Below are positions 31,620-39,165 of a stretch of DNA of 64,000 bases, one piece after another. How positions within the stretch are numbered: position 1 is the first letter of the stretch; every line of letters starts with the position of its first letter. Made by a program: the position numbers and the translations under genes. Under the pieces are notes generated by a model. It was not told the origin of the DNA, did no database searches, and worked only from the letters and a program-made list of their open reading frames with translations. Source of the stretch: Gaiellasilicea sp963761905 (lineage in GTDB: Bacteria > Actinomycetota > Thermoleophilia > Gaiellales > Gaiellaceae); the NCBI GenBank assembly GCA_963761905.1, contig CAVXIQ010000006.1:744001-808000 (forward strand), written 5' to 3'.

Positions 31620-32534
31620 CTAGAAATAGCCAACGCGCTTCCTGTCCTCCATCGCGGCCTCGGAGGCGCGGTCGTCGGCGCGGGTCTCGCCCCGCTCGGT
31701 CACGCGCGTCGCGGCGATCTCGGCGACGACGTCCTCGAGCGAGCGCGCCTCGGACGCGACGGCGCCGGTGCAGCTCATGTCGCCGACCGTGCGGAAGCGG
31801 ACGGAGACGGTGAACGGATCCTCGCCGTCCATCCGCTCCAGGAACTCACTGACCGCGTAGAGCATCCCGTCGCGCTTGAACACCTCGCGCTCGTGCGCGA
31901 AGTAGATCGGCGGCAGCTCGAGCTCCTCGCGGGCGATGTACTGCCAGACGTCGAGCTCCGTCCAGTTCGAGATCGGGAAGACGCGCACCTGCTCGCCGCG
32001 GCGGAGGCGGCCGTTGTAGAGGTTCCAGAGCTCGGGCCGCTGCGCGCGCGGGTTCCACTGGCCGAAGTCGTCGCGGAAGCTGAAGATCCGCTCCTTCGCG
32101 CGGGCGCGCTCCTCGTCGCGGCGGGCGCCGCCGATCGCGGCGTCGAAGCGGTGCTCCTCGATCGCGTCGAGCAGCGTCGTCGTCTGGAGCTGGTTCCGCG
32201 AGGCGCGCGGCCCTGTCTCCTCGACCACGCGGCCCTTGTCGATCGACTCCTGGACCGAGGCGACGATCAGCGTCTCGCCGAGCTCGGCGACGCGGCGGTC
32301 GCGGTACTCGATCACCTCGGGGAAGTTGTGGCCCGTGTCGACGTGCATGACCGGGAACGGGAACTTGCCGGGGCGGAAGGCCTTCTCCGCGAGCCGCAGG
32401 AGCACGATCGAGTCCTTGCCGCCGGAGAAGAGCAGCACCGGCCGCTCGAGCTCGGCGGCGACCTCGCGCATGATGTGGACGGCCTCCGCCTCGAGCTCGT
32501 CGAGGTGCGAGAGATGGATCTGCGCGGCGCTCAC
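31620..32534 (-). CDS. cysD: Sulfate adenylyltransferase subunit 2, CysD
   Basis: A 304-aa PP-loop ATPase that makes adenosine 5'-phosphosulfate from ATP and sulfate. The PP-loop is RPVLLFSGGKDSIVLLRLAE near residue 35, followed by HVDTGHNFPEVIEYRD, RRDEERARAKERIFSF and WNLYNGR, all typical of CysD. The GTG at 32534 overlaps the cysH stop by 4 bp; an upstream ATG in the same frame lies inside cysH. It is the middle gene of the cysH-cysD-cysN operon. Confidence 0.95.
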   Translation of the reverse strand: MSAAQIHLSHLDELEAEAVHIMREVAAELERPVLLFSGGKDSIVLLRLAEKAFRPGKFPFPVMHVDTGHNFPEVIEYRDRRVAELGETLIVASVQESIDKGRVVEETGPRASRNQLQTTTLLDAIEEHRFDAAIGGARRDEERARAKERIFSFRDDFGQWNPRAQRPELWNLYNGRLRRGEQVRVFPISNWTELDVWQYIAREELELPPIYFAHEREVFKRDGMLYAVSEFLERMDGEDPFTVSVRFRTVGDMSCTGAVASEARSLEDVVAEIAATRVTERGETRADDRASEAAMEDRKRVGYF

Positions 32535-33209
32535 GACGGATGCAAGCCGCACTCGGTTCGGTCGCTGCCGGCCCAGCGCCCTTCTCTGCCGTCGCCCGGA
32601 AGCGTCGAATGGGTGTCGCCGATCGAGGCGTAGCCTTGGTCGTGCAGAGCGTTGTAGGGAAGCCCGCGCTCGCGGATGTAGGCCCAGCAGTCGTCGTCGC
32701 TCCAGTCGGCGAGCGGGTTCGCCTTCCAGAGCTCGTGCGCCGCATCCCAGCCGAGCTTCGGCGCGTTCGCACGCGTCGGCGACTGGTCGCGACGGACGCC
32801 CGTGATCCAGCAGTCGAGGTCTCCGAGCGCGCGCGCGAGCGGCTCGACCTTCGCGACCGCGAGGTAGAGGTCAGGCTTGTGCTCCCAGAGCTTCTCGCCG
32901 TGCTTCGCCGTCAGCTCCTCGGCGCTCGGGCCCTCGAAAAGCTCGATCTTGGTGTCGTACCGCCGCTCGACCTCGCGCCAGAGCTCGTGCGTCTCCGGGA
33001 AGAGGTAGTGGGTGTCGATCGCGAAGACGCGCGCCTTCGGCTCGACGGCGAAGAGCAGGTCGAGGAGGACGGTCTCCTCCTTCTGGAAGGAGCAGGCGAG
33101 GGCGACGCGGGGGTGGAAGCGCTCGACGAGGTCGGCGACGCAGCTCTGGCGCGCTCAGCTTCTCCGAGCGCTCGGCGAGCGCCTCGATCGATTCGACGTT
33201 CGTCGCCAC
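32531..33209 (-). CDS. cysH: Phosphoadenylyl/adenylyl-sulfate reductase, CysH (frameshifted)
   Basis: A ~225-aa thioredoxin- or iron-sulfur-dependent APS/PAPS reductase that forms sulfite. The first ~20 residues (VATNVESIEALAERSEKLS) are in one frame; at about 33153 one extra base shifts the frame, after which everything is typical: ALACSFQKEETVLLD, FAIDTHYLFPETHELW, WITGVRRDQSPTRA, GDTHSTLPGDG, and the catalytic ECGLH at the C-terminus. The CC...CxxC cluster pattern of bacterial APS reductases is suggested by other Cys residues but I cannot fix it. The GTG at 33209 follows TAGTCT by 7 nt. The length 3n+1 agrees with one insertion, probably a sequence error. Confidence 0.85.
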
Positions 33210-33216
33210 GCCAGGC

Positions 33217-33275
33217 AGACTAGCGAACTTCATAACGCAAGCTAATCGACAGTATTAGTCGGGAACGGGTAAAGT
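33217..33275. promoter_or_regulatory. Divergent leaderless promoters between cysH and the TauE/SafE gene
   Basis: On the minus strand TAGTCT (33217-33222) ends 7 nt before the cysH GTG. On the plus strand TAAAGT (33270-33275) ends 6 nt before the permease GTG at 33282. Between them, CTAAT (33242-33246) and ATTAG (33254-33258) form an inverted repeat that could bind a sulfur regulator controlling both directions. Confidence 0.6.
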
Positions 33276-33281
33276 CGTCGG

Positions 33282-34169
33282 GTGGACCCGAAGCTCGCGA
33301 TCGCCGGTCTCTTCGTCGGGCTGCTCGTCGGGATGACCGGAATGGGCGGCGGCTCGCTGATGACGCCGATGCTCGTCTTCCTCTTCGGCTTCAAGCCGAC
33401 CGTCGCGATCGGCACCGACATCGTCCACGGAGCGATCTTCAAGTCGTTCGGCGCGGTGCGGCACCGGCAGCTCGGGACGGTTCATGCGCGGCTGACTCTC
33501 TGGATGCTCGCCGGCTCGGCGCCGTTCTCGCTTCTCGGGGTCGCCCTCTCGACGTGGCTTTCGAACCGCTACGGCGACGGCTTCGAGGACGCGGCCGCGA
33601 TCATCCTCGGCGTGGCGCTGATCGCCGGCGGCGTCGGCTTCGCGATCAAGACGTTCGTCACCGGCCGCGTGAAGAGCGACCTGCCGTTCGTGCTCAGTCG
33701 CGGCGACAAGAAGGTCGCGCTCGCGCTCGGCATGAGCGGCGGCTTCATCGTCGGGCTCACCTCGGTCGGCAGCGGCACGTTCTTCGGGCTCGTGATGCTG
33801 CTCGTCTTCCCGCTGACCGCGTCGAAGGTCGTCGGCACGGACATCTTCCACGCGGCCGCGCTTCTCTGGGTGGCCGGCGCCGGGCATCTCGTCGCCGGCA
33901 ACGTGGATCTGACCGCGACGGCCTCGTTGCTCGTCGGCTCGATCCCGGGCGTGCTGCTCGGGAGCAACATCTCCGTGAAGCTGCCGGACCGCGCGCTCCG
34001 CCTCGGCCTCGCGACGACGCTGATGCTGGCGGGGCTGAAGCTCGTCGAGATGCCCGGCGCGGAGATCGTGATCCTGGCCGTTCTCGGCGTGGTAGGGGTG
34101 CTGCTGGTCGGCGCGGGAGTCCGCCGCGTCGCGCGTCGCCGGCCGCCGCTCGCTCCCGATCCTCGCTAG
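33282..34169 (+). CDS. TauE/SafE family sulfite/organosulfur exporter-type permease
   Basis: A 295-aa membrane protein with about eight helices in two repeats. The repeats open with FVGLLVGMTGMGGGSLMTP and GGFIVGLTSVGSGTFFGL, the glycine-rich signature of the TauE/SafE family, which moves sulfite, sulfoacetate, taurine or similar anions. Its position divergent from cysH-D-N argues for sulfate or sulfite transport. The GTG start is supported by the leaderless -10 box. It converges on the ATPase gene with a 4-bp stop overlap. Confidence 0.9.
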   Translation: MDPKLAIAGLFVGLLVGMTGMGGGSLMTPMLVFLFGFKPTVAIGTDIVHGAIFKSFGAVRHRQLGTVHARLTLWMLAGSAPFSLLGVALSTWLSNRYGDGFEDAAAIILGVALIAGGVGFAIKTFVTGRVKSDLPFVLSRGDKKVALALGMSGGFIVGLTSVGSGTFFGLVMLLVFPLTASKVVGTDIFHAAALLWVAGAGHLVAGNVDLTATASLLVGSIPGVLLGSNISVKLPDRALRLGLATTLMLAGLKLVEMPGAEIVILAVLGVVGVLLVGAGVRRVARRRPPLAPDPR

Positions 34170-35344
34170 CCGTACGGCTCGAGCTCGCGGAGATAGCGCG
34201 CCAGCAGCGGATCGAGGATCCGCCAGCGTCGGGGTCCGTCCTGCACGATCAGCCCGGTCTGCTGGAGGCTCTTGAGCGCTCGGAATGCCTCGACCGACTT
34301 GAGATCGTGGTAGGGCGACTCGCCGAGCGCGATCCGGCGGGCGATCAGGAACGCGTGCCGGTGACCAAGGCGGATCTGGTCGACCGTCTGCTCGAGGGTC
34401 GCGCGGTCACCGAGCAACGCCGAGCGCAGACCCTGCTCGACGAGCGTGGCGCCGATCTGATGCGTGCCGGTCAGGATCGCCTGCAGGTGCGTCTTCTGCG
34501 CCAGGAGCATCGTGGCGCGGGGATGGCCGCCGCCGAGCTCGATCAGCCGGTCGAGCGCTTCGTCGTTGATCGTGCAGGAATCGACCGTGAACCGATCGAC
34601 GAGCCCGTCGCGCCATGCGGCCTCCGAGATCGGCCGTAGCTCGTACATCGATCCGAAGTGGCCGAACGCCTGGCGCGCCTGGCCGAACAGGTCGCGCAGG
34701 ATGTGCTCGTAGCTGCCGGCGAAGAGGAAGCTGACGTCGCGCGAGCGCTGGAAGATCGCCCGCATCTGCTTCGTCAGCACGTCGGGATCCCCATACGGCT
34801 TGCGTGGGTTCGCGACCTCCTGAAACTCGTCGATGAAGAGGATCAGGTGCTTCCCGTCCTTCTCCGCGATCCGCTGGGGAAGCCCGAGCGCGTACTCGAG
34901 ATAGCGCTCGGGGTCGCGCTCGGCAAGGCCTGGCTTGAACGCGATCTCCAGCTCGTCACCGAGCTCGTCCTGCGCCTTGAGCACGACGGTCGTGCCGGCC
35001 GCATCGGCGACGATCCTGCCGGCCGAACGGGCCCGATGCAGGATCCGGTGGAGGAGCGGTCGGTTCGCGATCGTCGCTCCGACGAGCGCTTCCGCGAGCT
35101 GCGCCGCGTTTGCGATCCGGAAGAGGTCGAGCGCCGCGACGTAGAAGCCTCCCGCCTGCGCGCGTGCGAGCGCGGCCTCGCAGACGCTCGTCTTGCCGGT
35201 TCTGCGAGGACCTGCGACGACGAGGTTCGCTCCGGCCATCAGCGTCGTCGCGATCTCGCGGACGTCGACGCTCCGGCCGATCAGCAGGCTGGCCGGGAGC
35301 GGCAGGTCGGTCGGGAAGAGATCGGCGCTCTGGGCGCGAGCCAT
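34166..35344 (-). CDS. Archaeal-type AAA ATPase (PF01637-like)
   Basis: A 392-aa STAND/AAA-like ATPase. Walker A GPRRTGKT is at residues 45-52, Walker B is LILFIDEFQEV, and a sensor-like FLFAGSYEHILRDLF follows; the C-terminal ~100 residues form a winged-helix-like segment (FRALKSLQQTGLIVQDGPRRW). This matches the archaeal ATPase family, whose members work as molecular switches often linked to mobile or toxin-like functions. The ATG at 35344 follows TATGAT (35352-35357, minus strand) by exactly 7 nt, close to a consensus box. It is a single-gene unit. Confidence 0.85.
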   Translation of the reverse strand: MARAQSADLFPTDLPLPASLLIGRSVDVREIATTLMAGANLVVAGPRRTGKTSVCEAALARAQAGGFYVAALDLFRIANAAQLAEALVGATIANRPLLHRILHRARSAGRIVADAAGTTVVLKAQDELGDELEIAFKPGLAERDPERYLEYALGLPQRIAEKDGKHLILFIDEFQEVANPRKPYGDPDVLTKQMRAIFQRSRDVSFLFAGSYEHILRDLFGQARQAFGHFGSMYELRPISEAAWRDGLVDRFTVDSCTINDEALDRLIELGGGHPRATMLLAQKTHLQAILTGTHQIGATLVEQGLRSALLGDRATLEQTVDQIRLGHRHAFLIARRIALGESPYHDLKSVEAFRALKSLQQTGLIVQDGPRRWRILDPLLARYLRELEPYG

Positions 35345-35390
35345 CGGCCGAATCATACTCCAAGCGGAGTAGCCTCTCGCTGCAAGCGAC

Positions 35391-35428
35391 GTAGCGTTAA
35401 TACTACAAAGTATGTAGCAAATAGCTAC
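35391..35428. promoter_or_regulatory. Iterated GTAGC/GCTAC half-sites
   Basis: GTAGC (35391), CTACA (35403), TGTAGC (35413) and GCTAC (35424) recur within 38 bp. CTACA-N5-TGTAG and GTAGC-N5-GCTAC are perfect inverted repeats sharing the middle site. The array lies in the AT-rich patch between the ATPase gene and the FlgD-like/O-antigen ligase operon, suggesting cooperative binding of a regulator. Confidence 0.5.
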
Positions 35429-35464
35429 TGAACGTGATCGGAGGGAAGCTCTAGACTAGGCTCC

Positions 35465-36400
35465 GTGGCCCGACTCGCCTCGATGGTGCTCGTGGTCGCG
35501 CTGCTCGCGGCAACCGCAACGGCCTTCGCGCTCACCGAGGGGCTGAAGCTCGAGCCGAGCCCGATTCTCGGCACCGCCGTCGACAAGGTCTTCTCGCCCG
35601 TGTGTGGTTGCCCGTCCGAGGAAGCCAGGATCTCGTTCCGGCTGCGGGAGGCGGACATCCTGGACGTCGCGCTGATCGACTCCGACGGGACGGTCGTCGC
35701 CCGACCCGTTCAGGGAGAGCGATTCGAGCGCGGCCGGGTCGTGATCCGCTGGGACGGGCTCGACGCCGACGGGACGCCCCTGCCCGAGGCCGAGTACCGC
35801 CCGCGCGTCCACCTGCGGGAGGAACGGCGGACGATCGTGCTCCCGAACCCGATCGAGATCGACGTGACCCCGCCCGTGGTCGAGTCGCTCCGGCTCTCGC
35901 GTCGCGTGTTCTCTCCCGACGGCGATCGGCGCGCCGATCGCGTGATCCTGGGCTACGAGCTCGACGAGGACGGTCGAGGCCTGCTTTACGTGAACGGTCG
36001 CCGCCGCGGACTGACTCGCTTCCCTCGCTCGGACGATCGGATGGTCTGGAACGGGAAGGTGAATGGGAGGGCGCTGCCGGAGGGGATCTATCGGCTGCAG
36101 CTCTCCGCCCAGGATCGCGCGGGAAATCGCGCGACGCGAACGGAGCCGGTCGCCGTTCGGATCCGCTACGTGGCGCTCGGCCGCGATCGCGTCCTCGCGA
36201 CGGCAGGCGGCCGATTCGCGATTCGCGTCTCGTCGGACGCGCGGCGGGTGCGCTGGACGCTCGGGCGGCGCAGCGGCTTGGCGCGACCGGGGACGCTCCG
36301 CATCCGGGCGCCCCGCCAAAAGGGCCGGTACACCCTGCGGGTGTCCGCGAACGGTCGCACGGCGCTGGCGGCGATCTTCGTCCGGGAGCCGCTGCGATGA
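35465..36400 (+). CDS. Secreted FlgD-like Ig-domain protein
   Basis: A 311-aa exported protein with an N-terminal hydrophobic helix (LASMVLVVALLAATATAFAL). Two FlgD-type Ig domains follow, each with a WDG or WNG turn and a DGxPLPEAEY or GRALPEGIYRL loop, separated by VTPPVVESLRLSRRVFSPDGD. The C-terminal ~80 residues are basic and beta-rich (RRSGLARPGTLRIRAPRQKG). The CGC pair near residue 49 may form a disulfide. The GTG start follows TAGACT (35452-35457) by 7 nt. It overlaps the O-antigen-ligase-like gene (ATGA), so it probably acts with surface polysaccharide. Confidence 0.75.
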   Translation: MARLASMVLVVALLAATATAFALTEGLKLEPSPILGTAVDKVFSPVCGCPSEEARISFRLREADILDVALIDSDGTVVARPVQGERFERGRVVIRWDGLDADGTPLPEAEYRPRVHLREERRTIVLPNPIEIDVTPPVVESLRLSRRVFSPDGDRRADRVILGYELDEDGRGLLYVNGRRRGLTRFPRSDDRMVWNGKVNGRALPEGIYRLQLSAQDRAGNRATRTEPVAVRIRYVALGRDRVLATAGGRFAIRVSSDARRVRWTLGRRSGLARPGTLRIRAPRQKGRYTLRVSANGRTALAAIFVREPLR

Positions 36401-37836
36401 GCGAGCTCGCCCGGATCGCGGGAACGGTCGGCTGTCTCGGGCTCGCGCTGCTCCTCCTCGCGCCACGGCGGGAGCTGCGGCTGGCCGGGCTCGGCGGGTG
36501 GGCGTTCGGGATCGCCGGACTGGCGCTCTATCTTGCGCCGGAGGGCAGAACCGGATTGCTCATAGCGGCCGCCGCGGGTGGTGTGGTGCTGGGAGTAGCC
36601 GGCGCCGCCGTGCTCCTGCGCTGGCCGTGGGTGCTGCCGCTCGCGACGCTCGTCTGCGTTCCGGTCCGGATCCCGCTCGAGCTCGGCGGCGAGGAAGCGA
36701 ACCTACTTCTGCCGCTCTACGCGGTGATCGGCTCGCTGGCCTTGGCGCTCGGCTGGGAGCTCGTGCGCGGCGACGATCGTTCGCGCGAGCTCGGGCCTCT
36801 GGCGCTGCCGCTCGCGGCGCTCGCCGCCTGGACGGGGCTTTCCCTCCTCTGGAGCGACGACCTCCGGCAAGGCGCGATCTTCCTGCTCGCGTTCGCGCTT
36901 CCGTTCGGGTTGCTCGCGATCGGGTTCGCGCGGCTTCCGTGGAGCCGCAGGGGACTGGTCGCGCTCTACGTCGGCTTGCTCTCGACGGCGCTCGTCTACG
37001 CCGGGATCGGGCTCTTCCAGTGGGCGACGCGCGACGTCTTCTGGAACCCGACCGTGATCGTCGGGAACGCGTACGCGCCGTTCTACCGCGTCAACTCGGT
37101 CTTCTATGACCCGTCGATCTACGGGCGCTACCTCGTCGTCGCGATCCTCGCGACACTCGGGTTCGTGCTGCTCGGATTGCGTGGGCGCCTGCTCGTGGGC
37201 GCGTTTGCGGCGATCGCCGCGATCTGGGTCGGGCTCCTCTTCTCGTTCTCCCAGTCGAGCTTCGCCGCGCTGGTCGCCGGCGTGCTGGCGGCTGCGACGG
37301 TGGTGTGGCGCTGGCGGGCCGCCGCCGCCGTCGGTCTCGTCGCGGTCGTCCTCCTCAGCGTCGGGTTCGCGACTCCGCAGGTGCGAGCGAAGCTCCTGCA
37401 GGAGTCGCGCGCCGGGCTGAACAACGCGACGAGCGGCCGCGCGAACCTCGTCACGAACGGGATCGGGATCGCCGCGGACCATCCCGTCCTGGGTGTGGGC
37501 GTCGGGAGCTTCAAGCGCGCCTACGCCGACCGGCTCGGGCTGAAGGGCCGCGAGCCGCGGAAGGCGGCGTCGCACTCGACCCCGGTGACGGTCGCCGCCG
37601 AGACAGGGCTCCCGGGGCTGCTGCTCCTCGGCTGGCTCGGCGTGGCCGCGCTCGGCGCGGCGCTGCTCGGGGCGCACCGAAGCGATGCAGGTCGCGCCGC
37701 GCTCGCCGTGGGGCTTACGCTTGGCGCGATCGCCGTGCACAGCTTCTTCTACAACGCGCTCTTCGAAGACCCGATGACGTGGGGTCTGCTCGGTCTCGTC
37801 GCGCTGACGCTCGGGCGCCGACAGGAGGAGGCTTGA
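36397..37836 (+). CDS. O-antigen ligase/polymerase-like membrane protein
   Basis: A 479-aa protein with about eleven membrane helices and a large periplasmic-type loop. The Wzy_C/O-antigen ligase region is SGRANLVTNGIGIAADHPVL with GVGVGSFK, followed by SHSTPVTVAAETGLPGLLLL, the motif shared by WaaL, Wzy and pilin glycosylating ligases. It should link or polymerise lipid-bound glycan units outside the membrane. The ATG overlaps the FlgD-like stop, and its own stop overlaps the deacetylase start (TTGA), so the three genes act together. Confidence 0.85.
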   Translation: MSELARIAGTVGCLGLALLLLAPRRELRLAGLGGWAFGIAGLALYLAPEGRTGLLIAAAAGGVVLGVAGAAVLLRWPWVLPLATLVCVPVRIPLELGGEEANLLLPLYAVIGSLALALGWELVRGDDRSRELGPLALPLAALAAWTGLSLLWSDDLRQGAIFLLAFALPFGLLAIGFARLPWSRRGLVALYVGLLSTALVYAGIGLFQWATRDVFWNPTVIVGNAYAPFYRVNSVFYDPSIYGRYLVVAILATLGFVLLGLRGRLLVGAFAAIAAIWVGLLFSFSQSSFAALVAGVLAAATVVWRWRAAAAVGLVAVVLLSVGFATPQVRAKLLQESRAGLNNATSGRANLVTNGIGIAADHPVLGVGVGSFKRAYADRLGLKGREPRKAASHSTPVTVAAETGLPGLLLLGWLGVAALGAALLGAHRSDAGRAALAVGLTLGAIAVHSFFYNALFEDPMTWGLLGLVALTLGRRQEEA

Positions 37837-38468
37837 TCGAGGGCTGGAAGCGCGTGCTCGTGCTCGCGCCGCACACCGACGACGGCGAGTTCGGCTGCGG
37901 CGGCACGATGGCGCGGCTCGTCGCGGCGGGGGTCGAGGTGCACTACGTGGCCTTCTCGATCGCAACGCGGTCGCTCCCGGAGGGCTTCGAGCCCGACACG
38001 CTCGCGCGCGAGGTCCGCGAGGCGACGACCGAGCTCGGGCTTCCGGAGGCGCAGTTGAGGGTGCACGACTTCGACGTCCGCACCTTCCCGGAGCGGCGGC
38101 AGGACATCCTCGAGCTCCTCGTCGGCCTATGGGAGGAGCTGCGGCCCGATGCGGTCTTCCAGCCGTCGCACCACGACGTCCACCAGGATCACCAGACGAT
38201 CGCGCAGGAGGGCCTGCGCGCGTTCAAGCGGACGACGGTGCTCGGCTACGAGATCCCATGGAACAACTTCGACTTCTCCTACGGCGCGTACATCGCGCTC
38301 GAGAAGGCGCATATCGAGCGCAAGGTGGCGGCGCTGGAGCGCTACGCCTCGCAGCAGCACCGGCGCTACGCGAACGCCGAGTACGTCTGGAACCTGGCGC
38401 GCGTGCACGGGATCAACGTGAATCGCGAGTACGCCGAGGTCTTTCAGGTGTACCGGATCGTCGCCTGA
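37833..38468 (+). CDS. PIG-L family N-acetylglucosamine deacetylase
   Basis: A 211-aa LmbE/PIG-L deacetylase. The zinc motif is VLVLAPHTDDGEFGCGG (PHxDD near residues 12-16) and the third ligand is in QPSHHDVHQDHQ. These enzymes remove acetyl groups from GlcNAc in GPI, mycothiol, bacillithiol or polysaccharide precursors. The start is a TTG at 37833 with AGGAGG 4-5 nt upstream and TTGA overlap with the ligase gene. Placement in a glycan operon suggests action on a surface sugar rather than in mycothiol synthesis. Confidence 0.9.
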   Translation: MIEGWKRVLVLAPHTDDGEFGCGGTMARLVAAGVEVHYVAFSIATRSLPEGFEPDTLAREVREATTELGLPEAQLRVHDFDVRTFPERRQDILELLVGLWEELRPDAVFQPSHHDVHQDHQTIAQEGLRAFKRTTVLGYEIPWNNFDFSYGAYIALEKAHIERKVAALERYASQQHRRYANAEYVWNLARVHGINVNREYAEVFQVYRIVA

Positions 38469-38497
38469 CGACGACGCGCTTGTAGCGGAGCGGACGC

Positions 38498-38529
38498 TGT
38501 CCGATCCGAACTGCGGACACGCATGCGTG
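38498..38529. terminator. Possible terminator between convergent genes
   Basis: TGTCCG (38498-38503) and CGGACA (38514-38519) can pair, and CACGCATGCGTG (38518-38529) is a perfect 12-bp palindrome overlapping it. It lies in the 82-bp gap between the convergent deacetylase and TetR genes. The CGGACA half resembles the TetR operator half-site at 40711, so a regulatory role is an alternative. Confidence 0.35.
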
Positions 38530-38550
38530 CCCGTTGGCTCGGAGGCCGTT

Positions 38551-39165
38551 TCACGCTTCACCGCCGTTGCCGCTGATCGCGCCGAGGATGGTGCTGATCA
38601 TGACGGGCTCTGCTTCGGACTCTGGGAGTCGCCCGCCACGGATCTCGTGGCTTGCGGTATGGACGATCGAGCGCGTCACGGCGAGCAGCCAGGAAACCGG
38701 GAGATCGCCCCGGAAGTCACCCTCTTTCTGGCCGCGTTCGATCAAGGGTTCCAGCTCGTCGAGCATGGGGCGGTGGCGGCGGTGGAGTTCCTCGGCAGAG
38801 AGGCGCGCCGTGTTGAGTGCAAGCAGGCCGTGGAACTGTGCGAGTTGCCGCCAGGTGGCACGGAGAACTCGCTCCAGCGCTTCCACCGGCTCGTCGCGCT
38901 GGGGCTCGGCGCCTCGCATTGCGTCCGAGACCTGCCCGACCGCGTAATCCATGACCGCATCGAGCAGAGACTCCCGCGTCGGGAAATGGACGTAGATCGT
39001 GGCTCGCACGACGCCTGCCCGGCGAGCGATCTCCGACATGCTGCTATCGGGATCGCTCGCGAGCGCTTCGAGCGCGGCGTCGAGAATCGCGGCGACGCTA
39101 CGGTCGGCATCGGCGCGACGGCGTTTGGGGACGGGCGCCTCGGGGGTTGTCGTCTTCTTCGCCAT
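38551..39165 (-). CDS. TetR family transcriptional regulator
   Basis: A 204-aa TetR repressor. The helix-turn-helix is ILDAALEALASDPDSSMSEI with ARRAGVVRATIYVHFPTRE, followed by an all-helical ligand domain. The ATG overlaps the exporter stop by one base (TGATG), so regulator and exporter are in one operon. Two matching 16-bp palindromes at the operon promoter are the obvious binding sites. Ligands are probably the drugs exported by the neighbouring pump. Confidence 0.92.
   Translation of the reverse strand: MAKKTTTPEAPVPKRRRADADRSVAAILDAALEALASDPDSSMSEIARRAGVVRATIYVHFPTRESLLDAVMDYAVGQVSDAMRGAEPQRDEPVEALERVLRATWRQLAQFHGLLALNTARLSAEELHRRHRPMLDELEPLIERGQKEGDFRGDLPVSWLLAVTRSIVHTASHEIRGGRLPESEAEPVMISTILGAISGNGGEA

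Noticed and set aside
30338..31813. A 491-codon plus-strand frame over cysN
   Set aside because: It is antisense to clear CysN with GTPase motifs and has no domain of its own.
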